Part shown: piece after piece, positions 23,500-33,527 of the stretch | How positions within the stretch are numbered: the first letter of the stretch is position 1 | Layout of the letters: the number at the start of each line of letters is the position of its first letter | Assembly (NCBI GenBank): GCA_001683735.1 | Contig: LUGG01000005.1 | Coordinates: 682,001 to 746,000, forward strand | Direction: 5' to 3' | DNA: 64,000 nucleotides | Source: Grifola frondosa | Lineage: Eukaryota > Basidiomycota > Agaricomycetes > Polyporales > Grifolaceae | Made by a program: the position numbers and the translations under genes | Notes under the pieces: model-generated | Seen by the model: only the letters and a program-made list of their open reading frames with translations | Told to the model about the DNA's origin: nothing | The model's database searches: none

Positions 23500-24373
23500 G
23501 CTTTCGTTGCATTCTCGTCATGTCATATACTTCTATATACAGTGTTACCTCATATACTTCCGATGTATTGTCCAAGAGATTGCTACTATGTTACTCGGTT
23601 GCTGTGCGCTCATGTAACATGTGTCCGTATATATGCATCCCTACAGTTCGATCGTCTTTAATGAGATTCTGTTATCACGGATAACAGCCATAATACATTT
23701 CACTTTTGTTCTGGCTAGTGTTCTTCAGAGGGAATCCGCAATGGCGTTGCGATGAGTCCCGGCTCAATATGTAGCATGGAAGGAGCACCTTGTCTTCTAC
23801 CTGTAGACAGGATCCCAACATTGTACTTACCTTACAGTTTATTTTCCGTCTTATCGAGTACTCAAGCCCGTTGAGAATCCGCCCCCATGGAATCTAACAC
23901 CACCAAGCACGCAAGATTGCCGAGAGGAAAAGCGCCGAGAAATATAGCAGAGTAAAGCAATATTTACAAGAGATTCGCTAAGTTCGGATTGTGTTGATTT
24001 CGTTGATTACATAACATTTGAAACTTACCTCTCGAGGTTTTCGTCTTTGTTCTTTCCAGTACGTGATTACATAAGTAGTGTATTTATTCTGCGCACAACA
24101 ACGTCCGTGTCGACAATGTCCTCAAGCTGAGACCAAAAGAGGTAAGATAGATAACAAATTCATTTCGTCGTGTGCTGAAGAACATCAGGTGAACTAGCTG
24201 AGAGCTCGGCATTCTGAAGCTTCATGGTGAGTCTCTTCTCTTACAATCCTACACAATTCTCTGACTCACACTTCAGTATGTTGATGACATATTGTCATCA
24301 ACATACCACCTCCTAGTGCAGTGCGGTTGTCCATCCCCATCCCGATCTAGTGCAATCCCTCTCCCATCTCGGC
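23500..24373. other. Non-coding stretch of the accessory island
   Basis: About 870 bases with no convincing gene. It includes dispersed repeat copy B (23676-23866) and AT-rich sequence. The minisatellite starts at its right end. Confidence 0.5.
23676..23866. repeat. Dispersed direct repeat, copy B
   Basis: Partner of the repeat at 19869-20158, same orientation, but with the middle about 100 bases missing. It carries ATAACAGCC, TAGTGTTCTTCAGA, CAATATGTAGC, CTTACCTTAC and TTTATTTTCCGTCT in the same order. Confidence 0.6.
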
Positions 24374-25060
24374 GCTGAAGTCTGCGCGCACCTCCCGTCA
24401 CCACCCCGCTCGCCGCGCACACCTCCCGTCACTACCCCGCCCACTCACTCGCCGCGCACACCTCCCGTCACCACCTCGCCCGCCTGCGCGCACCTCCCAT
24501 CACCACGCCTGCCTGCTCACCGCGTGCCTCCCGTCACTGCGATGCCCGCCCGTGCGGCCCTCTTTCACCACCCCACTCGCCGCGCACACCTCCCGTCACC
24601 ACTCTGCCCTCTCGCCGCGTGCACCTCCCGTCACTACCCCCCGCCCGCTCGCTCACCGTGTGCACCTCCCGTCAGTGCAATACCCACCCGCGCGCACCTC
24701 CCGTCACTACCCCGCCGCTCGCTCGCCGCGCACACCTCCCGTCACCACCCCGCCCACCCTGCACGCACCTCCCATCACCATGCCCGCCCACTCGCGCATG
24801 CCTCCCATCACTGTGAGGCCTGCCCGCGCAGCCCTCTTTCACCACCCCGCTCGCCGCACACACCTCCCATCACCATGCCCGCCTGCTCGCCGCGCACCTC
24901 CCATCACTGCGATGCCCGCCCGCGCGGCGCTCTCATCACCACCCCCGCTCGCCACGCACACCTCCCGTCACCGCGATGCCCTCTCGCTGCGCGTACCTCC
25001 CGTCACCACCCCGCTTGCCGCGCGCACCTCCCGCTCACCATCCCCGATCGCACTAACCTC
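24374..25060. repeat. GC-rich minisatellite, CACCTCCCRTCAC units
   Basis: Nearly 700 bases of degenerate tandem units built around CGCACCTCCCGTCACCACC with variable spacers such as CCGCCCGCTCGCTCGC. The period varies from about 30 to 45 bases and more than 15 cores CACCTCCC(A/G)TCAC can be counted. It is strongly strand-asymmetric (C-rich on the plus strand). Long open frames on both strands are by-products of the repeat (Pro/Thr/Arg-rich). It lies immediately left of the transposase 3' end. Confidence 0.88.
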
Positions 25061-25215
25061 GCGTTAACATTAGTCATGTACCCACTTGTCATTATGTACT
25101 ATATTACACTGGTTAATATTGATCTTGATCTTGCTATGGAAGAGTATCATACAAAGTGAGGGAAGGCATACATGGCAATCATGGGTAACATAGCTAAGAG
25201 GGTACATGAACAGAG

Positions 25216-28200
25216 CTAGGAGTGCAGTGTAATGCTCTCAGTAATCCCAGCCATGTATGTAACATCAAGGCCAAGCTTCTGAACTACAAAAAATCTCTCT
25301 CCAGGTTTCATGGTATGACTGACATGGCCAGATTGTACTGCACGATCCAGAGCCTGTGAGTGTGGAACCATACCTACAACTGCTTCAATCTCCTTCACAT
25401 TGATTGCAGCCAACTGATTCTCCTCTCGCCATGTAACTGATAACACTGTGCCATAGGAAGCATCACGAAGAACTGAATCTGGGTCACTGTATAGCTTCAC
25501 CATTGCAAGGGTCATAGCCTCCAGATGCTCATAGGGTTTCACTCGGAAGTAATACTGAACTTCACCAAAGTAAACCACTCCATTTTGGCGTATCTAACAA
25601 ACTATAAACAATGCTGAAGCAAATGGTAAATGAGCACTTACCTTGACATTCCTTGCTGCTCGTATCTTGTCTGACTGTTTCAGTGATTCCTTCCACAAAG
25701 ACCGAGCAACCTGCCTGGTTGGCAAGCGGAGGCGTGCCCAACGCCAAATCTCGGGTGTCCAATTCTCAGCAGCACCTGGAAAAAACTCCTAATAATCCTG
25801 CTTTCATTTGGGGGCATTTCTCGACGTTTGGGATCTCTTGCACGGAGAAGAACATACTCATCTCCAAGATCCAAGGAACCACGTGAATAGTAGGGTAAAC
25901 CCCGAGATGGGTCAAGGTTAGGAACCATAGCTTTAATGCATTGACCTGTGCTCGTCGCACACTTCGCTGAGAGAGATTTGCATAGGGATTGGTGTGTTGC
26001 TTGATTTCACTGCCCAGGTCACCAAGCATACGCTCCATTGGGAATTAAGTCATATACATTGGCGGACCTGTACGTGTGACCTGGTCAGCAAGATGGGAAA
26101 GTGCATGAAGACTTTGTCGGCAAAAGTGAAGGCGGCTGGCTTTTTGCCTGTAATAAAACCTTTCAAATTCATCCACAAAGATAGCAAGGGCCTGCTTTGC
26201 TTGCTCCAGTTCGTCACAAGTGATGGAATGCTGATGAAGGGAACGAATGCCAAAACGAGCTTGCAGAAATGTTGCCAATAGTGGAAAGGAAGGATGCCAT
26301 AAGTTGGCCAGGTGCAAGACCATAAATCCAGTTCAGATATTCAACAGCTTTGTATCCGCTATTGATTTTCTCTGCAGGATTACGAGGTGGACGGTCAAAT
26401 GATCCTGGAAGATATGGAGTAGCAGCTGCCACTTCTTGACCATGCAGTGACCACAATGTAGGATCTTTGAGAACAGCGAAGTCCCAAGATTTGATATCGT
26501 CATTTTTATCGCAAGGCATTGTTCCGCACCAGAGACTGACCATGAGATCAGTGATGTTGAATGAAGCGAGGTGCATGAGGTCAGCTGGAAATATGGCTGG
26601 AATGGAAAGATGATAGCGTGAATCAAGGCCACTAAATATGGATGGTTTGCATATCCCAGTCTCCAAGCGACGAAGCTTGTAATTTCGATTCGTGGACTCA
26701 CAAAGATATTTCAGGTTTGATTCATATCTGTAGTAAATTTCTCAGAATAATATAATGAAAAATACAATCTTTCTTACCTTTGTGAGCTTTCTTTTAAGGA
26801 TTCAGGTTGGATGTCATAAATATTGATGTCATCGTGGTTTGATCCCGGAACATCTTGATCCAGAGGTTTGAGACAAGCAGGATAGTAGTGATTGCCATTT
26901 TCCTTTCTCCGACCTTTTTGCTGACACTTCAGCCTGCAACCATAAGCTCCAAAATGTCCCACCATTCCGCTGATCATAGCCATAGCAGGACCGTCAGCAG
27001 TGGCCAAAGCTAAGAATGGATGTGACTGGTATTTGCGCTTGATAAGAGCATCCCATAGCCAAAGACCTCCTTCATTTTGCAAGGCTGCGATGTGGTAAAG
27101 TCCAGGAAATAAGAATGAGTCCAGATTTTTGGGCTTTGAAGGACCTGGAATAACACCACCAGGTATAATATGCTCCTTCTTGTAACGAGCATCTGGGGCA
27201 TAGTCAAGGACCATCCAGATATAGACCCAACAATCTGAAAGCTTGCTCTGATATAACTGAGCACCATCAACTGAGAACATGAGAATCATGTCCTCTTGCC
27301 GAATTCTGCCCTCAGCTATAGCTTCCAGAATGTCAACACCATGAAAGAGATCACTATACTCCTGAAGTTGGCCTGTAGCATGAAGCTCCTGGATGGCAAT
27401 CTCTGTAACCCTCTGCCGGTATTGCATCATCAGCGAGTTTTCCGGTGTACGACGAAGTGCCTGAAAATAAAACCCTGGAATAATGGTATGAAACTGCTGC
27501 CGAGGTGCTTTCTGTCCTGGCTTGAGAGGATCATAGCGACACTCCCCACAGTGAGGACATTTGTCCATCTCTGCAAAGGGTCCTGTATAGGCCAGACATG
27601 TGTTGACACACATATCAATGACCATGGAGTCAACTCCACTAAGGTTCCGGACAACCCTTTTGATTTTGTCATGAGAGTAAATTTCGCAGGATGGGTGGTA
27701 GCGCATGAGAGCATCCCGAACGTCGTCATAGGTTTGTTCCGAGGCATTACTGACGGCCAAAAAATGTCTAGAGAAAGACGAAGAATGGGATCATCAATAT
27801 CGAGTTCGCCTTCCTCAGGATTTCGCAAGCGAAAAATGTCCTGCTCGCTAAGGCCACTTTTTTCAAGTCGGGCAGTTTTGAGCTGCTCTCGAAACTCCTC
27901 TGCAATGTGTATATCCTCCACTTCAGACTTGATATTCTCCACAGTGATTTCAATGGGGTCTTCTTCATCATCTGAAACAGAAGTGATGTTTGCTTGATGG
28001 CCTTCCTGCGTTTGAGCAAGAATACTATGAAAATCTGCATTTGTTTCGCCACAATCAAGCTGGGCAAGCTATTGAACAATTAAGCACTGCAAATCTAATA
28101 AATCACAAGCTCTCACCTCATCAATTGACATTTGAAATTCTGGACCCATTGTTTCCTCCTCCAATAATTCTTCATCCTGCTATGATATATAAATCAAAAA

Positions 28201-28790
28201 TTATTCATATAAATTAGTATATTAATACCTCATCTTCAGACTAATGTAACATGTGTTAGCCATCTCTCTCAATGATACATGCTATAAAACTCTCACCTCA
28301 TCATCTTGATCTTCATCCGTACTTGCTGGAAAATTTGGCTAAAATGAAGATAAATTATACGAATAAATGTTTTGTTGAAAACAATTGGTCACCTCTGGCA
28401 AATCAATATTCATACTCTCAAGATCTTCATCAACAGCTGTCTCTTCCTATGATTACAGCTTGTACATTAATATATTATTGAGTTAAATACTAATAATTTT
28501 CTTACTTGTGCAGCCAAGCCTGGTATATTCTGCTGAGGTCTCAAACCCTGTTGTACAGGTTCTTGAGTTGATCCCTAGTTTGACAAAAAGAATTTAGTAG
28601 TGGTAATTTTGATATTAGAATTTATTAAATACATACCTGACTAGTGCTCTCTGATTCCCTCAATACAATGTTCGGATGTTCCGCAACACTGGTACTAGTA
28701 GCTCGGGGTATTCTTTGGACTATTAGGGTGCTTTGTGGTGGTTGCTGTGTTCTTCGCCTCTGACTTCTCCTGCGCAGTCCAGATTGTTAT
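25216..28790 (-). CDS. Plavaka/CACTA-like (TNP2-type) transposase, decayed or error-laden
   Basis: DNA transposase of the TNP2-like/Plavaka group. Minus-strand exons from about 28790: a Ser/Gln-rich then very acidic N-terminus in several tiny exons (AAQ, MNIDLPE, STDEDQDDE, LLEEETMGPEFQMSIDE), then DIHIAEEFREQLKTARLEK, YDDVRDALMRYHPSCEIYSH, the zinc-like CPHCGECRYDP (near 27540), QFHTIIPGFYFQALRRTPEN, MFSVDGAQLYQSKLSDCWVY, FPADLMHLASFNITDLMVSLW, SQRSVRRAQVNALK, FGEVQYYF and a stop at 25216. Frame shifts that each lack one base occur at A/T/G runs (25780-25785, 25932-25934, about 26240, about 26290, 27759-27764), and there is a TAA at 26045-26047 where a Gln codon is expected. I could not identify terminal inverted repeats. 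Confidence 0.8.
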
Positions 28791-29732
28791 GTTTGGATAT
28801 GCTCGGCGATCGGGCAGCAGTCGAAGAGGTCGTATAAGAAGACTGGAAACTGGAGACGGGCTGGAGAAGTCGCTTGACGTCGTCGATGCCGACGTTGATG
28901 TTGATTCCGAGGCTGATGTCGATGCAGTCGCAGATGGTGTGATATTGGGTAATAAGAAATTGCCAGTCTCCGCAGTGAGCTTGGGTATCTTCGTGAGAAA
29001 CTGGGTGATGATTTCACTGGTGGAATGTAAGTACAGAACCTGCATGAATATAGAGACTTACCGAAGCATCCGGTTCTCGGATCTAAGTTCAATGTTGTCG
29101 CGCAATGTCGGTGCTGGCTCGTCGCTGAATGATGAGAGGAGTATGACCTGGCGAGTTGCATAGTTCCCTGTAAAATCAAGCAATCCATCAACAAAGTGTA
29201 ATAGAAAATATAAAAAACATATGCTTACCATGTTGTAGGGCCCCAGGAAATCAATTCCGTGGCCACTATCTGATCCTAAATAAGCATCACCAATACCGGC
29301 AACGTCTTCACTCAATGCCCGCCGGCACATGAAGGGGCTACTGGATTCGGGTTCTAAAGATGGAGAATACGGGATGCGAGGAGGGACCGAGCTGTTGCGA
29401 GAGGAAGAAGGTGGTGTACTGAGCTGTGGACCACCTGGATTGTGGTCGAATGAATACAAGTGTGGCACTGAGCTGCTGCGAGGGTGAGATAAAGCACTTC
29501 TACGAGATGTTGGGTGGGGGTGAGGAAGCATGGGATGATCGCGAAAGAAAGACGGTGGAATGTTTAGCGGAGACCCACTAGATTGAGGCGGCATGGAATG
29601 GGGATGGGAAGACATTGGACGATCCGGAGAGCAGCTTCGAGACGATTCGCACGAGAGGGAAAATAAGCTGGTATCACTGAGATAGTTGTCAGAGACGTCT
29701 GGAGAGAGCGTGGAGAGAGAGCGATGCTTCAT
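28695..29732 (-). CDS. Ser/Pro-rich hypothetical protein, possible transposon companion
   Basis: Unrecognised three-exon gene. Start ATG at 29732 gives MKHRSLSTLSPDVSD, followed by a long Ser/Pro/His-rich stretch with SS, PH and PP runs and FLGPYNM. A GTAAGC intron leads to YATRQVILLSSFSDEP and IELRSENRMLR, and a second intron (GTAAGTCT...CCAG, about 29017-29059) to EIITQFLTKIPKLTAETGN, a possible short coiled coil. A Ser/Thr repeat (TSASESTSTSASTT) precedes the stop at 28695. The third exon overlaps, in another frame, sequence I assign to the N-terminus of the transposase gene, so one of the two models is incomplete. Position between transposase and the plus-strand ORF suggests it belongs to the element or its debris. 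Function unknown. Confidence 0.5.
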
Positions 29733-29898
29733 AATGGCAAATTCACAATGATTCGTTTAAGACGGTGATGAACACGTTGAAAATGCATTGAAAATTCATG
29801 GACTACGTGACATGTCACATAGTCACTGAACTCGAACTGAGCTCGACGAGCTCGACGAGCTCATCGAGTTCAGTCTACTCACCCGTATCCACCTCGAA

Positions 29899-31998
29899 AT
29901 GCCTCGAACAAGTGACGGATCTTACCATTGTAACTGTGAGAGCATGTGCAAAGGTTTGTGGGGTGAAGTTTCGGCTCGTACTCATAGTTGCCACAAAGAC
30001 TATCAAGTCGACAACGAGCACAACCAAGCAACCTGGGAAGAGTATCTCAACCACATTGGCAAGGAGGAATGGCACAAGCAAGTCCTTCGACGCCGACTCC
30101 GAACCGAACACCATTTTCCCCTTCATCGAGGACGAAGACGGTCGCATCATTCCACAGTATCGTGTCGAGGAGCTTCGGCGTCGTGCAACGCAGCTGTTCA
30201 ACGAGCTTCTTACCTTTGGTTGGGCAGTCAAAAGCTGGGGGAAAATTAGTATCACACCTGCATGTTACGTTGAGGGGGAACTCGAGTTTGAGTTTCCCGA
30301 ACTACAATTCTGCGACAAACCTGCACATTGGAAAGTGCAAACCGTCATCAGCAACCTCTATCCTCCGTGGCAGCAAGGGGTGCAGTGCAGCCTTGTGAAG
30401 GGGATATCTCGGACTCCAATCAATGTGGAGGCCGAATGTGCATCTTTTGTTTCATCTTGCGACTCTGACAGCGAGCCCGTTGGCTCTAATCCGGACTCAT
30501 TTGCACCATCCAGCTCAGCTTCTGCCCTACCGGTTCTGCATCACCATCTCACATCAGGGTCATCTGGAAGTAGTCGAAAGTGTCGCACGCCGCATGCCAT
30601 TTCAGCTCCTGTGGCGAAAATAAGGAGGACACCATCTTTACCCGGAAGCCCCTTGTAAGTACCAACACCAACACTCTTCCATACTGACATTACATTGATT
30701 TTAGGTCATCAGTCGCCTTCAACGCTGCAGCGTCTTCCCCTCCGCGAGGTGATACTCCGGATCCGGGACCATCTCCAATGCAGGATATAATATCTACAGC
30801 ATCACCTCTTTCCGTGGCAGCATCTCTTCCTAACCCCCCACATTCGTCAACAATACTAGCGGCAACCCCTTCAACATCCGCGAAGACCGTGATTGCAGCG
30901 CCAGACACAGCTGCAGCGTCAGAGACTGCGACTGCAGCGCCAGTGACTGTGACTGCAGCACCAGCGACTGCGACTGCAGTGCCAGATGCAGCTGCCAGTG
31001 CAGCCTCAGCAACCGCGACTGCAGCGCCAGATGCAGCTGCAGCCTTGGCAACCACGACTGCAACACCAGACACAGCTGCAGCCCCAGTGACCACGACCAC
31101 GGCGACAGGGGCAACTGCACCTGCAGCACTAGACGTGACCGTGACCTCAGCAAGCATGCCTGTCATGAACGCGATGACAGGCACGACTGCAACCATGACG
31201 ACAGGGGCACCGGGGACTCTGGCTGCAGCAACAGATGCGACCGCAAATTCGCCGACTCCTCTCATAGTCTCGACAGCGTTGACGGCCTCAGCATCAACCG
31301 GATCAGCATCTCCAATGCCGGCAATGGCAGCAGAGTCGCCAGCTCCTAAGCTGTCCGACATAATGCTGCCGTTGTCGACATTGTCCAGTCAGATTGCTCC
31401 GGACTCGACTTGGCGCACGGTTCCACGCACGCCTACCGCACCTCCCTCCGGTCCTGTAACCCCTTCTGCCACAGATGCTGCACTACCTCCCGGTGAGGCG
31501 ACCACTGCCGATGTCCCACCGGCGGGAGGTATGACGAATGAGGCCGAGGACACTGGAGCACCTCGGGCAGGCGTTGCACGTGCCTCGCATGGTCGGAAGA
31601 TCAAAGCCACTCCATACTCGACAGCGGGAATGCCAGAACTATGGCCGAATAAGGCCGTCACAGCGAGGTATGTCCACCAGCATTTTTTAATTTTTATTAC
31701 TTACTTTATTAGAAATATTTTTGGCGGCGAGTGGCACTCACAGAATCCGGCCGGCACGAAGGATCAATTCGACGTGCGGTGGAAAGGATTGACAACCGGC
31801 CAGCAAGACGTGTACAAGGCACGTGCAAGGGATTTGGTGAGTCAATTGTTTTATTGAGAATTTAATACTCACCAGTCTTCGCTCCAGAAAAAGCCTCCAG
31901 CAGCCTCCACCACCCCACCGAGCACATCAGCCGTGGCGCTGCCAACTTCTGCTGCACAGGATGGCGGGTTGAATGTTCCGGCTGCACCGCAGGGATGA
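29899..31998 (+). CDS. Hypothetical protein with Cys/His N-terminus, Ala/Thr repeats and a conserved C-terminal motif
   Basis: Unrecognised multi-exon gene. From ATG 29899: MPRTSDGSYHCNCESMCKG with more His and Cys up to SCHKD, possibly zinc-binding. Then, after a one-base frame break near 30080, SFDADSEPNTIFPFIEDEDG and AVKSWGKISITPACYVEGEL. A 49-base intron (GTAAGTACC...TTTTAG, 30656-30704) precedes about 320 residues dominated by imperfect Ala-Thr-Pro repeats (30890-31240). Two further introns (31670-31712 and 31837-31888 by eye) bracket NIFGGEWHSQNPAGTKDQFD and WKGLTTGQQDVYKARARDL, whose W, Y and spacing recall the last helix of an HMG box. Ends VPAAPQG. An upstream in-frame alternative ATG at 29798 is in a different frame. 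Its location beside a Plavaka-like gene suggests an element-associated family; function is not known. Confidence 0.5.
30890..31110. repeat. Imperfect Ala/Thr/Pro-coding tandem repeat
   Basis: Units around GACTGCAGCGCCAG and GACACAGCTGCAGC recur with PstI-like CTGCAG cores. In the plus-strand gene they code TATAAPVT- and ATTTATPDTAAAP-type peptides. The antisense frame that is also open here is a by-product. Confidence 0.7.
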
Positions 31999-32613
31999 TC
32001 TGGGTGCTATCCATGAGTTCGAGGTGAGTCTTAAACATTAGATGCTACCAACTCACTCATGCTTTTTCAGAGCCTTCATGTGATTCAACATCACATGGTG
32101 CGGCATGTATCGAGAGGATTGTAACATCCCTCGTGTACGATAACTTTGCCTGCGTTCATTTATTGTATCGCGAGCCAGGTACTTCAACAGTGCCTGGCTC
32201 GAGGACTCTTGCGGAGATCTCAACATCCCACGTGGACCTTTCGGATACTATGCGCTTCTTGTATGGATCGAGGATTGTCGTTGTGTCGGAATCTCGGGCT
32301 TTGTTTGTATCTAGCACTACATAGCAGAAAATTGATTTTTCTTGTTGCTGCTTCCTAATCGGATGAACGGAAATTTGCTCTAGCAAGAGCCAGCATTATT
32401 CTGCAAATGTTATTTTTCTTGACTGTGCTCTTACAAGCTATACATTTGGCCATCCTTAACTAGTATATACCATCCCTATCTAGCACTACGTATATATTGT
32501 CCGGTGCTAGGTTACGCTAGCTCCTGCTCGATCGGCGGCTGGACGGGACTCAAGTACGATGACCAAAACGTTCTGACAAGTGATGAAATAAACAACACAT
32601 TACGTTACGGTAT
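31999..32613. other. Spacer between hypothetical gene and paralogue copy 4
   Basis: About 600 bases without a supported gene. The last 80 bases (from CTCAAGTACGAT, about 32549) match the 3' flank of paralogue copy 3 (from about 20152), so the duplication that gave copies 3 and 4 included 3' flanking sequence. Confidence 0.5.
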
Positions 32614-33384
32614 TCAACACTTGTACACTACGAACCATCGCGGTAGTTCTTTCGTCTCAAAGACCTCTTGCATCCGTTTGATCAAATCCCAATCTCTAGC
32701 CATCTCCAGAGTTTCCGAGTTGAGGTTTGATCCAACAACAAAGCACGACGCTAAGCACTTCCTCTCGGGATGCAAGACCATCGCAAAGCGGCGCTTCCCA
32801 CGAGGCAGCTGCTTGGTAATCATACTGGAGGTGACGTGGTGTTGGTTCTGGAAGTTAGTGCCGTTACCATATCCATGTCTTTGCCCGAAAGCGACAAGTT
32901 CATCTGCCAGGAAAGCATAGCCAAACACCATTCCAGGTACATGTGGTCGGAGGACACGTGGTCCAGGAATATAAATGGGAACCGTTGGGAGATCACACTC
33001 CGGAGCCAAAGAAGCATGCTCCGTAGTTGAGGTGGCAGCGCCACCACAGAGTAGACAGGCACAAGAGCAGGCGCAATGCGGTGCACTCGTGGCCACCTGT
33101 GTTTGAGTGGGGCAAGCAGGGGAGGGAGGGCATTGAGGTGTGGGTGGAAGTGGAGGCGGAGGCAGAGGCGGACGGTGTGATGCAGGAACGGCACGACGCA
33201 CGACAGACGCGTAAGAGCGAGGTCCCGTAGAACTTCGAGGAGGGGGAGCAGGCTTGTGGGAAGCGGGGGAAGTGAATTTGCTCAAGACAGCAGTACGATG
33301 CGTGGACGGTGGATGAGTGTCTCCAGAACGCTCCAACCTGGACTGTCGGCGCGCGTATCGCGCCTCCCGAGCTGTGGGCCGCGA
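32614..33384 (-). CDS. Unknown paralogous family, copy 4 (best preserved)
   Basis: Most intact member of the four-copy family here; not recognised. The main exon reads about 256 residues without a break: RPTAREARYARR, a Pro/Ser-rich stretch with GPRSYASVVRRAV, the cysteine cluster CACSCACLLCGG (near 33065), then PGPRVLRPHVPGMVFGYAF, LADELVAFGQRHGYG, KQLPRGKRRFAMV, CLASCFVVGSN, LIKRMQEVFETKELPRWFV and a stop at 32614. The exon probably begins at 33384 after a GCACAG acceptor; the donor would be GTATGT at 33452, leaving a short 5' exon (33453-33527) that lacks an ATG and is cut off by the foldback element inserted at 33528. An alternative start inside the intron, as in copy 3, is one base out of frame. 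The true start is therefore uncertain. Confidence 0.6.
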   Translation of the reverse strand, partial: SRPTAREARYARRQSRLERSGDTHPPSTHRTAVLSKFTSPASHKPAPPPRSSTGPRSYASVVRRAVPASHRPPLPPPPLPPTPQCPPSPACPTQTQVATSAPHCACSCACLLCGGAATSTTEHASLAPECDLPTVPIYIPGPRVLRPHVPGMVFGYAFLADELVAFGQRHGYGNGTNFQNQHHVTSSMITKQLPRGKRRFAMVLHPERKCLASCFVVGSNLNSETLEMARDWDLIKRMQEVFETKELPRWFVVYKC

Positions 33385-33527
33385 CTGTGCAGCACTCCTA
33401 CAGTCAACATGAGATCAGCGATAGCTTGCGGCATCAGAATAAAAGGACATACATTTCTGGTTGTTGGTGGTGGTGGTAGGGGTTGAGATAAGGAGTTGGC
33501 TAGTGTTCGAGTGGGAGCGTTATAAGT

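Noticed and set aside
24374..25060. CRISPR-like look of regular repeats
   Set aside because: Units are degenerate, spacers are themselves repetitive and lengths vary; and the genome is eukaryotic.
24350..25159. 269-codon Pro/Thr/Arg-rich open frame
   Set aside because: It is the translation of the minisatellite; all its length comes from the repeat units.
30690..31361. Long antisense open frame, Ala/Val-rich
   Set aside because: It mirrors the Ala/Thr repeat of the plus-strand gene and lacks splice signals; by-product of GC-rich repeats.
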